DNA from: Gnetum montanum
Lineage: Eukaryota; Streptophyta; Gnetopsida; Gnetales; Gnetaceae
Assembly: GCA_015680685.1 (NCBI GenBank)
Contig: MNCI01017692.1
Coordinates: forward strand, 285,331 to 349,330
Length of the DNA stretch: 64,000 bases
Direction of reading: 5' to 3'
Numbering within the stretch: the first letter of the stretch is position 1; every line of letters starts with the position of its first letter. Positions 34,930 through 44,599 of this stretch are shown here, in pieces. Position numbers and translations under genes: made by a program. The notes below the pieces were generated by a model that saw only the letters and a program-made list of their open reading frames with translations, was not told the origin of the DNA and searched no databases.

Positions 34930-36927
34930 ATGTCTCTCCTACAAGACTATCATAATGCCAGATCTAGTGAGGCAATTCATTGGAGAACCAACGAATATTA
35001 TGACAATGAAGATTGAAGTACGCAACCCGAGGTGGGGGTTTCTTATAAACATAAACAAAGAAAACATCATCCCAACACATGAAAGCATAACATACCTAGT
35101 GACGATGAACCCCTACTGGCCACTACAAGCTTAACGGAAATACAAGAGGTTGTTCGAATAGCCCACAGGCATCGTAAGGAAAGTTGTCTACCCGTGCTTG
35201 ATTTAAACAACTTTCCCAAGTTTTCAGGAGGCTATGATTCAGATCCGCAACAACATTTGCAAGCCTTCTACGATGCTTATACATGGAACAATATTGATAA
35301 TGGATGGCAAAAACTTAAGCTCTTTCCTCTGACACTTGTTGACCAAGAAAAAGTATGGTATAGGTCATTAATACCAAAATTAATTCAACGTTGGTCGACA
35401 ATGGTAGAACTTTTCAACAAAAGATATCAAACCTATGCAAGAGTGTCAGCCTTGAGGAGACAAATCCAAGAATGGAAACAAGTGCAACATGAACCCTTGG
35501 ACATGGCCTTAGAAAGATATTATGCACTATTAAAAAACTACCTAGGCCATGGGTTCTTCGAGGAAAAGCTAATGTACTATATCATAGATGGGCTCTGTAA
35601 TGAAACAAGGGAGACCCTAGGGATGTATGCCCGAGGTCAACTATATGAGCTACGAACCCATAAACTCCAAGAGCTTATTAGGCAAATAGAAAAAGAAGAA
35701 GGAGAAATAGCCAAATGGGAGAATGTTGAAAGTTGTCAATAGGACCAAAATCTTAACTTAACAAGGGTCCATGACCATGAAGAGGAGAAATCAACTCACT
35801 TCAAGGAGGTGGAATCATCTTTGCCAATCCTACACTCACTAGATGAAATTGAGGCAAAGATCAATAAGATGAAGGACTGGGTACATGAAAGATATGGAGA
35901 ATATGCCAACATTATTAGAGGAAAAACTATGCCAAATCAAGAAACAAGACAGGACACCACGTGATAATCGAAACAAAGGGTAGAAGAGAATAAGGATAAG
36001 AACTCAACTACCAATCATATGTATCAATGTAATGTTTTTCTGTACGATCACCCGAAAGGCCAATGTCCAGTTTTGTCACATTTACATGAGCATTGGGGAG
36101 GAATGTTACATCCAGAGTTCGTACAAAAAAACTATGTCCAACCATAGTGGAAAAAACCTCAGTTGTGGGGAAGGCCACTGCCAACTGGACGATACCCTTT
36201 GTATGTTGTAGCACCCAATGCTTATTATGTTCAACACCCTGTTTCTCCAATGGGATTAGCATCCTCTACCTCACCTCATCATTATTATTATCCTGAGTAC
36301 TATCCACCCATGTCCTCTCCAACAAGATCACCACCTCATGTGCCTTACACTTCTCCTCAACCTCAATATTCTCGTACTTCACCCTCTTCTACATCACCGC
36401 CAGCTATGCCAGAAGATTTTTCACCACAACACCAACCTGCAAACGTTACTTGTGTTGCTACTGTCCACAGCAATGGAGGTCCTTCACAACATCGAAGGCA
36501 TCCCTTCTTTAGACGTGACCGTCGAAATGGACATCGCAGTTCAAAGACCATTGCATCTGCCAACTCAGCACAAATCCAACACGGTGGTGCATCTTCCTCT
36601 TCGAACCCAATGCCTCATGTTACTCTATCTGGGCCACCAATCAACACTCCAACCACCATGGGGCCCAATGAATATTGCCACATGGGGAGACATATTGATC
36701 CTTGCATACCATCTTATGGTCACAAGTACCATAGTGGGTCAACTCCTTATAAATTAACCACATCTTATAACTTGCCCTACTATGTCAACTCTAAAAAAGT
36801 GTGTGAACCCAAATGGAGTAAATTTGACTGGGTCCCAATATTTTCAACATGCAAGGATCCCCACCTTCCATTTATTAATTCTAGCCATGCTCAACTATTT
36901 AGTTATGGGGGGTATCCTCCATTCTAA
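34930..36927 (+). pseudogene. gag: RT-I gag, with a few stops
   Basis: The ATG at 34930 (MSLLQDYHNARSS) starts a gag read with occasional stops (near 35014, 35088, 35740, 35962, 36146). The core is at 35194-35742, open for 182 codons: LDLNNFPKFSGGYDSDPQQ, then VWYRSLIPKLIQRWSTM, RYQTYARV, and a charged helical end. The downstream knuckle-like motif is CNVFLYDHPKGQC near 36030, with the second Cys replaced by Phe. A Pro/Ser/Tyr-rich tail (36163-36927) ends SYGGYPPF, whose codons also form a polypurine-tract-like sequence. The His/Arg/Ser-rich insert of RT-D and RT-H gag is absent. It would package element RNA; a partner must supply pol. Confidence 0.88.
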
Positions 36928-38207
36928 CAACACAGAATTAATAAATGTTTTTCTATTTCTTTAATTTTTTAACTTTTTGTTTTCCAGTTTTTCACCTTTT
37001 AATTTATTATTTTATATTTTTATCTTTTTTATCTTTTTATGAGTAATCTCATCCATGAATAAAATACTCATGTGGCTCATTGGTTGAGGTGTGTTCTATG
37101 TTATCAAGTCATGAGTGGTCAATTATTTGAACAGCAAGCCCACCACATCCACCCAACCATTCTATTAATAAGACATTCTACTCTGGGTACGATGATATTC
37201 TTGACATCATTAAAACTTAAAGTAATTTTGTGCTCATGATGCCCAAAGTGAAAAATGATGGACTAAGAGGGAATGACCAGGGTGTGACATCAAGGGAACT
37301 TGTGGATTCTCTTTGGTGGCATCTGTAGGTGCTATCATGCAACTTGGTTGTACTAATATCCTTGTACATCTAACGAAAAATGGGAGTAAGAGTATTAAAT
37401 GCACCAAAAAAAAAGAAAAAAAAAGAAAGGGAGAAGAGAGAGTGTGCCAAAGCAGCAAAACAAAAAGTATGCCGCAAAGAACTTCCAAGTCACTCCTCCC
37501 TTGCACAAAACGCCAAGTGGTCGTATGCCTTGCTGTCATGATGCTCTTATAGTTGTTCATCATGGGATGAAACAATGCGATGTCACTGATTAGAAGGATG
37601 AACTTGGTCTCGATCTTGGAACGATGGGTTAATGACACATTAATCATGCTTTTCACGCAAGATTCATTGTGCCATGAGTCAGTTATCTCACATCCCAATC
37701 TCTGCAATCCCTTCTTTGATTCGTCTCATCTCGCTGTTCATGTATTTGTGACTCGTGTCTTGCATAACATTGAATTCATACCTCATCATGGTGGTATTAA
37801 CATGTGTGTATTTTGTTGCATCTACATAGATTACACTTAACCCTTCTAGTGCCTACGGACATTTTAAGGTGTGGTTACGCAAGGGCATATAGGTTGGAAC
37901 CTGCTTTGGGGAGGACCCACTTGCATGAATTTTGTAATTTGTACTTGTTGCACACCACCACATTATCTTATACCCTCTGAAGATTTCATTGCCAAATCTA
38001 TTCTTTCTTTTTTCATCATTTTATCAAACGTTCCTCAAAACCAGGTCTAACATTAAACTTTTAGGGCAACTTCCTCGAAAACATTTCTAACTCTAAAATC
38101 ACATTGAGTTAAGAATGCAACATTAATTAAAGGAAATGAGTAAGGTATGAAATCATTAAAGTTTTTTTCAATAACCTTACTAACAATTGATCTTTGTGTG
38201 ATTATAG
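36928..38207 (+). other. RT-I gag-to-ORF3 spacer
   Basis: Non-coding. It shares blocks with the 3' spacers of RT-D, G, H and J: GTGTGACATCAAGGGAACTT near 37281 and CTGCTTTGGGGAGGACCCA near 37901. It ends in a splice-acceptor-like TTTGTGTGATTATAG directly before the ORF3 ATG. Confidence 0.75.
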
Positions 38208-38790
38208 ATGGCCCCTAAAAGAAGACAACAAGGAGGAACTTCTCAAGGTGCAACTGAACGACTTGGGGGAGGTAGAGGTCAAGGACCTCATGTAGAACAT
38301 GCAGAGCAAAAGGTAATCCTTCAACATCTATCATGATGCTCCTATTATTGCATAATCTATCCAAGCAAAGGGAGGAGAGGTCAAGGCTCGAGCCTATGAA
38401 GAGGAATGACGGCTATATGCGGCATGGCATGTCAAGGCCAATCAAGTGTTCCCATAGCTGCCGTGTTCATGAAAAGTGTCGACTCCATCAAACATTGGAA
38501 CATCAGCATGGATGGCTCATAATCCTCAAATAGAAGAGGAGAAACTTCAGGTGCTTCTTCAATGGTATTAATCTTAGAAGCCTGATGCACAGGACAAAGG
38601 AAAGGCATCCATGGAGGAGCCACCACTACCGGGAACCCCATGAGTTCCACAAATTCTGTCATTTTGTGTCTATGTCCCAATTTTGTCATATTCATTGCAG
38701 CATGAATAAATTTCTAGTTAGCCAATAATCCCATACCTATCCACTATGTATTCAATTGAGCTTGTTCCTCACTTTCTTTGACTCAAGGAC
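38208..38790 (+). pseudogene. RT-I ORF3 remnant, internally deleted
   Basis: The ATG at 38208 opens MAPKRRQQGGTSQG, matching the MAP-type start of ORF3 in RT-J (60160, minus) and MVPK in RT-G (50596, minus). About 200 bases later the sequence jumps to the far 3' part of ORF3. From about 38470 it matches the reverse complement of RT-G 31290-31520 (GGAGGAGCCACCAC and neighbours). Most of ORF3 is therefore missing. Confidence 0.8.
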
Positions 38791-38798
38791 GAGTTTTT

Positions 38799-38815
38799 AC
38801 TTAGTCATGGGGGTA
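38799..38815 (+). promoter_or_regulatory. RT-I polypurine tract
   Basis: ACTTAGTCATGGGGGTA abuts the TGATGA of the first right-hand LTR. Confidence 0.88.
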
Positions 38816-39638
38816 TGATGAAGCACTACATAGTCGATGCATCAACTAGGTAGCATATACAGGGCCCTGTATACGTGGTCGCATCGACGTGGCCCCGTCG
38901 ACGTAGCCTTCCTATGTCGACATGGCCCCGTTTACGTAGCCACCTATCCCGGCCTATAAATAAGAGGGCCTTCCACCTCATTTGAAAATCTTTCTAGTAG
39001 TCGTAGTGAAGCTCTCGCATTTTGTTTCTGTAGGAGTTAGATTATTTTCCCAAGTGCATGCCCGCAGTGTGATGCTTGTAATTGTACGAAACCTTTATTC
39101 GAGTGTGACGTACTTGGACATGAACATGATCGGCAATAAAGATTGAGATTACTTCATCATTGCAGCATTCACTTAGTTTTAATTGTTTAATTATTATTGT
39201 TAATTGTTATTGTTATTTATTGTTTTCTTAGTTAAGATTTCTTTATCATCATTTACTATTCCTATTTTTAAATGCAGAATGAGTACGACTTAATCACTAG
39301 CATTTAAGTGTGACTACTTGGTAACCTAGTAGCGTACCTAGGATCTACGCTTGGTAACCCTAGTAGTAGTCATGCACGAGGTCCAAGATGTGTATGGATG
39401 ATTAAGGAACGGGTGCTCATCGCACTTAGGTTAGCTTAGACTTTATTTCCTATTACTCATTAGTTTAATCAAGATTATATTCCATTGTCTCTAGAAGTAG
39501 CACTGTTTAGGATCACATCATACGCCTCACTCTAGGCTAAACCATACGTGACAAAGAAAATACTAGTCGAGGTGGGAAGACAGCGAACTACGATCAACGT
39601 GTAACTATCTAGATACCACGACTAGCCTATCCACAGAG
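38816..39638 (+). repeat. RT-I right-hand LTR copy A, truncated at its 3' end
   Basis: Starts TGATGAAGC and follows copy B closely, but stops at CCACAGAG. It lacks about the last 70 bases of U5 and the CTCATCA end. Confidence 0.9.
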
Positions 39639-39660
39639 TTTTTACTCAGTCATGGGGGTA
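39639..39660 (+). promoter_or_regulatory. Second copy of the RT-I polypurine tract
   Basis: TTTTTACTCAGTCATGGGGGTA repeats the sequence before copy A and leads into copy B. The junction with copy A lies at a shared GAGTT. Confidence 0.85.
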
Positions 39661-40552
39661 TGATGAAGCACCATATAGTTGATGCGTTGACTAGGCCACG
39701 TATACGGGGCCTCGTATATGTGGCTGCGTCGACGCAGCCCTGTCGACGTAGCCTTCCTATGTCAACGTGGCCCCGTTTACGCAGCTGCCTATCCTGACCT
39801 ATAAATAAGAGGGCCTTCCACCTCATTTGGAAATCTTTCTAGTAGTCGTAGCAAAGCTCTTGCATTTTGTTTTCGTAGGAGTTAGATTATTTTCCCAAGT
39901 GCATGCCCACAATGTGATGCTTGTAATTGTATGGAACCTTTATTCGAGTGTGACGTACTTGGACACGCACATGATCGGCAATAAAGATCGAGATTACTTC
40001 ATCATTGCAGCATTCACTTAGTTTTAATTGTTTAATTATTATTGTTAATTGTTATTCTTATTTATTGTTTTCTTAGTTAATATTTCTTTATCATCATTTA
40101 CTATTCCTATTGTTAAATGTGGAATGAGTATGACTTAATCACGAGCATTTAAGTGTGACTACTTGGTAACCTAGTAGCGTACCTAGGATCTATGCTTGGT
40201 AACCCCAGTAGTGGTCGTGCACGAGGTCCAAGATGTGTATGAATGATTAAGGAACGGGTGCTCATCGCACTTAGGTTATCTTAGACTTCATTTCCTATTA
40301 CTCATTAATTTAATCAAGATTATATTCCATTGTCTCTAGGAGTAGCACTAGTTTAGGATCACATCATACGCCTCACTCTGGACTAAACCATACATGACAA
40401 AGCAAATACTAGTCCAGGTGGAAAGACAGCGAACTGCGATCAACGTGTAACTATCTAGATACCACAACTAGCCTATCCACGGAGTTCAATCGGATCATGC
40501 GTGAACGCTCGTATTTGTATGGTTGAGTGTAGGAGTACCTTGCCGCTCATCA
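39661..40552 (+). repeat. RT-I right-hand LTR copy B, full length
   Basis: An 892 bp LTR, TGATGAAGC to CTCATCA, with TATAAATAAGAGG near 39800. It is followed by the GACGG target duplication. Confidence 0.94.
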
Positions 40553-40557
40553 GACGG

Positions 40558-41419
40558 GTTGGTTGATTTCTTTCTTTCCAAACTTACTTGTATGTCATGA
40601 TTGTATGGTTAAGGAAGCTTGAGGCATATGATTTTTATATATTTTATATTTATATGTCTTATGCTAATAAGGGATAAGAGAGATAACTAAGTGACTAATT
40701 TAAGTTAACTACTCATTAATTAAGTTCTAACTAATCCTAACACCAGCATCCATTCCCATTTTTGTACACATCTTGAACCAGTGCAACACTGCTGGGATTA
40801 CCAAATGCTAATCATTACTGGGTTACCAAGCGTTACACGCATGCTCAAAGTGGCCGTGCTTGTGTAATTTAACAATTTTCTTAATTAATCAAAATGAATT
40901 GTTGTGCTAATAATAGAAATGTAAAGTGCATAAAATAAAATAAAATAAAATAAATGCATAAGAAAATAAAATAAAAGAAATGCGTAAGAAAACAAATCTC
41001 AAGTGCTACAAGGATAAATCGTAGAGCTCGTCTTTATTGCCGTACACAAGGTGTGCTCAAGTATACAATGCTTGAATAAAGATTCGTCCACACTTAGACC
41101 TCCTACTGCAAGCACTTGGAAAATACTCTAACTTTCAAACAGACTACAAGAGTTTCGCTACTTGACTGTTGAAAGACTTCTTTCAATTATGCGCCTAGGC
41201 ACTGTCTTTATAGGCTTGGGAGCAACTACTCTAATGATTAGAGTAAACCGCTAGAGTAACTGCTCTAATAATTAGAATAAACTGCTAGAGTAACTGCTCT
41301 AATAATTAGAATAAATCACTAGAGTAACTACTCTAATAATTAGAATAAATCGCTATAGTAACTGCTCTAATAATTAGAATAACTACTAGAGTAATCGCTA
41401 GAGTAACCTGCTCTCATCA
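40558..41419 (-). repeat. RT-H 3' LTR, right piece
   Basis: Resumes the LTR interrupted at 34125 and ends CTCATCA. The U3 end holds about five copies of a 31-32 bp unit built on CTCTAATAATTAGAATAA, against three in the 5' LTR. Reverse TATA text (CTTTATAGGCTTGGG) is near 41208. Confidence 0.93.
41222..41413 (-). repeat. U3 tandem array of RT-H 3' LTR (about five units)
   Basis: Units read CTCTAATAATTAGAATAAA then a TCGCTAGAGTAACTG-like linker. CTCTAAT...ATTAGA is itself a short inverted repeat. It directly precedes the core promoter in element orientation. Confidence 0.9.
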
Positions 41420-43190
41420 TACTCGTACAATTGAATGAAAACTTGTCCTCGAGTTCCTTACAAAATTTTGGGAAGGTATGAGATTATTGACTAACTGACA
41501 ACTAAAGGTGGAATGGGATGATAGACTCAACATGCCTAATGAATGGATCAATAAGCATGTTACAACATTAGTGTTCATGACCATTATGGTGAACACTCGT
41601 ACATAAATGACATCCAAGCCTTTATTTGGTAGCTTGTAGAGAAAGAGAGAGAAAGAAAATAAAGCGTGTTGCCGCCAATGCTAAGATTGTGCCTTCCATT
41701 ATTTATCCATAGCCACGCCACCAGACTTGCTCCTTTCGTAAATGCTCCAGTTTTGATCCATCCTGAGTGCTTCCTCCAAGCCTAGTCCATTGTTTGTATG
41801 ATCACCATCTACACACACAACATAGTCACAAATGAGAAAGGATAGATAAACCACAATGCAGTTGATACGTTGCCTCGATATGAAGCACATTAGCTGAGTT
41901 GTGGTTATGGTAGAAACTAGTTCGGAGATTTATCACAGGTGACTACCCAAGGTGTGGTTATGGCAGAAACTAGTTTAGAGATTTATCACAGGTGACTACC
42001 CAAGGTGTGGTTATGGCAGAAACTAGTTTAGAGATTTATCACAGGTGACTACCCAAGGTGTNTTGCACCAAAAAAGAATGCCAATGGGTCCTTGCCAAAG
42101 CAGGCTCATGCCTTTTATGCCCTAACAAACCCACAAACCAAAGAGTCCATAGGCTCTAGGAATGTCATTTGGAGCAAGAGTTAAAAACTTACCCACAAGA
42201 ATTCACCAAAGAAAAATAATGCATCAACCCAGAACAGACTAATGATAAAATCAACAATGAGGTGGAAAATGGGAAGAAAGATGGAGAGGAGAGAATGGAA
42301 TGGAATCCTAAGACCAAGGTTGTGTAAAGTCCCTTGTGTATTTCATGATTAAGATAACTGAGTAGAACTCATCCTAAATCTAGACTCAAACCAACCACAT
42401 TTAGTGACCTCGCATCAATACACTTAGCCAATCCATCCTCTTGAGGCAACAAGAATGCTTCCACAAAGAGTGACCACCATTCTAAGGAGAGCGAGATGGA
42501 GAAGCAGGAAATGAGAAAGGGCCTTAGTTAGAGGGAACCTTTAGGCATGGGTAAGATGTCTTTTTAGTTCCATAACTAGTGTGTGTAGCCCATATTACTT
42601 TATTATGTCTAAGGGGTGTGCTTTGAATTCTCACACCTTTTTTTTGTTTCTTTTTTTTATTCACCATGCAAAGACTTATTTTTATTCACTCAACTTCCTG
42701 ATATTTGAACAATGTCAGAATGGCAGAAAATCCAAGAAAAAGCATCTAAGCACCCAAGAGAATGGCCAGCACCAATGCATCGAATGCCCTTGAAGTCACA
42801 CCCTTTTCATCCTTTGAGTTTTTCCTTAGTTTGAAAAATACCTAGCCACCAATTCATTAATAAGTTTACTTAGAAAAAGGGGAATGTACGGTTCCAAGCC
42901 AAAGGAGACCATAGAGTTGTATGGATGAGTGGACGGTGTGGACTCATTGCCTGTTTACCAAAAGAACCATACCTTAATATCAGCATCATAATTCAATGGT
43001 AAAAACCAAATATTAGCAATCAATATGATATAATTTAATCCACCATCATGAGCACTTATTAGATGACAAATAAAAGTAAATCAAGAAAATAAAGAAATAC
43101 TAAAATCATGATTGATGGTGTAAAACAAATATAAGAAAAGTTGAAAGAATGTGTAAAAAAAAAATTCAAAAAGAACTGAGGGCCTAGAAT
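41420..43190 (-). other. RT-H non-coding 3' spacer
   Basis: Shared blocks with RT-D and others: reverse GGGTCCTTGCCAAAGCAGGC near 42087 and GAGAAAGGGCCTTAGTTAGA near 42512. Three 53 bp tandem copies at 41901-42061 end at a single undetermined base (42062), where RT-D has one copy. The polypurine tract next to the LTR (41420-41440) is degenerate. Confidence 0.75.
41901..42061. repeat. Three-copy 53 bp tandem repeat ending at an N
   Basis: GTGGTTATGG(T/C)AGAAACTAG...GACTACCCAAGGT repeats with period 53; copies 2 and 3 are identical by eye. It stops at the undetermined base 42062. Confidence 0.9.
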
Positions 43191-43199
43191 GGTTAGCAT

Positions 43200-44400
43200 A
43201 GATGGCCATCTCCCCCATGACTAAGTTGGAAGGAGGAGATTTAAAATAGTGGGTAGGGTTATCCATCAAGAGAGGTAGCATGTGTACTAGCTGTCCTAAG
43301 CTCTTGGAAAGGTTTGGTTTGTTGTACGTTGACCAACTATTTTTTGTCTAGGCTCTTAGGTTTGTATATTTTCATGGCCCCTGAAGAAAAAGTTGCATAA
43401 ATAATATAAGGTCCTTCCCATAGTGTTTGATATTTAGTACATTGTGGCACATGTGTGGGATTCCAATAGAGAACCTTATCTCCCGGTTGATATTAAACTT
43501 TCCTAATCCTTAGATCATGATGTTGCTTATTGAATGCCTTGTGCAATTCATTAGATGACAGGGTAGCTAGTCTATTTTCATCTAGCAAATTAAGGGTTAC
43601 TAACTATTGTTTCTGTGCTAGGTCAAGGTCAAGGTTGAGGTCACATGCCATGGATAGTATATAGAGCTTAGTTTGAATGGGAAGCATTGGTAATTTACCA
43701 TACATTAACTCATAGGGAGAATAGCTTGTAAGGAGTTTTCATGTGGAAGAGTATGCCCAAAGAGCATCGTTCAGTTTAGTGCTTCAGTCTCACCTAAACT
43801 TTCTAATAGTTCTTGTCAATATTTTCATAATCTCCCTGTTGGTGACTTCGGCTTGATCATTCGCTTGGGGGTGGTATGGTGTTGTCAGTTTGTGTTCAAC
43901 CCCTAAGCATTGCATTAATTTCTAAAAATTTGCACTTGTGAAGTACGTACCGTTGTCTGAAATAAGTGCACGCGACACACCAAACCTATTTATGATTTGT
44001 TGTTGAACAAATCGTGCAGCTATAGATGATGTACAATCCTTAATAGTAGCTGCTTCTGCCCATTTTGTTAGGTAATCAACAACAACAACAATATAAGATT
44101 TTCCATTGAAAATTGGTGTAATTGGCCCCATAAAATTAATGCCCCAAATGTTGAAGGGTTCTAAGGGTTAAATCCATTGCTGTGGACCCTCCATTTTAGC
44201 AGTCATTCCTTCATCACGTTGATAGCGCTCACAAGATTGGACAAAATGATGGATGTCCCGAAATAATGTAGGCCAATAATATCCTGCAAGCAGGATCTTG
44301 ATGACCATTCGTCTCCTAACGTAATGACCCCTACAAGGACCCTCATGAGCATTTTAGAGAACTTGCAGTTGATCTATATCGAGAACACACCATTGAATGA
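43200..44400 (-). pseudogene. pol: RT-H integrase remnant
   Basis: On the minus strand, the zinc finger is at about 44350-44210. The core has GINFMGPIT near 44140, where the first catalytic Asp is Asn, and SDNGTYFTSANF near 43950 with the second Asp kept. An NGQAEVTN-like block and the C-terminal YWNPTHVPQ near 43460 follow. Stops occur, and the Asp-to-Asn change is a G-to-A transition. The coding end near 43200 overlaps a polypurine-tract-like motif (43211-43225). Confidence 0.9.
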
Positions 44401-44599
44401 AGCCATCGGGACACACTTTGTAAAGTTGCCCATTGATATCCATAAAGTACTTGGCTTGGTGGAGAAATTGTTGTTTCTTTTTAAGGTTTAACACTTGTGG
44501 TGTTTGTTGGGTGAGGAGATAAGTAAGAATGCTACTGTACCAATTTGTCTCCATGGGTGATTGATTATTCACTACACTAGCAAAGAGGAATTCAACAAG

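Larger units (their letters stand above)
34126..40552 (+). mobile_element. RT-I: pol-less gag + ORF3-remnant LTR retrotransposon
   Basis: A plus-oriented 6.4 kb element with a perfect target duplication GACGG (34121-34125 and 40553-40557) inside the 3' LTR of RT-H. Order: 5' LTR (663 bp, internally deleted), primer site, gag, spacer, deleted ORF3, polypurine tract, a 3'-truncated LTR, a second polypurine tract and a full LTR. No protease, RT or integrase motif is present. It is the same family type as RT-G by gag and ORF3, with a distinct U3. It is the innermost, hence youngest, insertion of the nest. Confidence 0.93.

Noticed and set aside
41222-41413. CRISPR-like regular array
   Set aside because: Units of 31-32 bp with short AT-rich linkers lie in the U3 of a plant retrotransposon LTR; there are no unique spacers and no cas genes.
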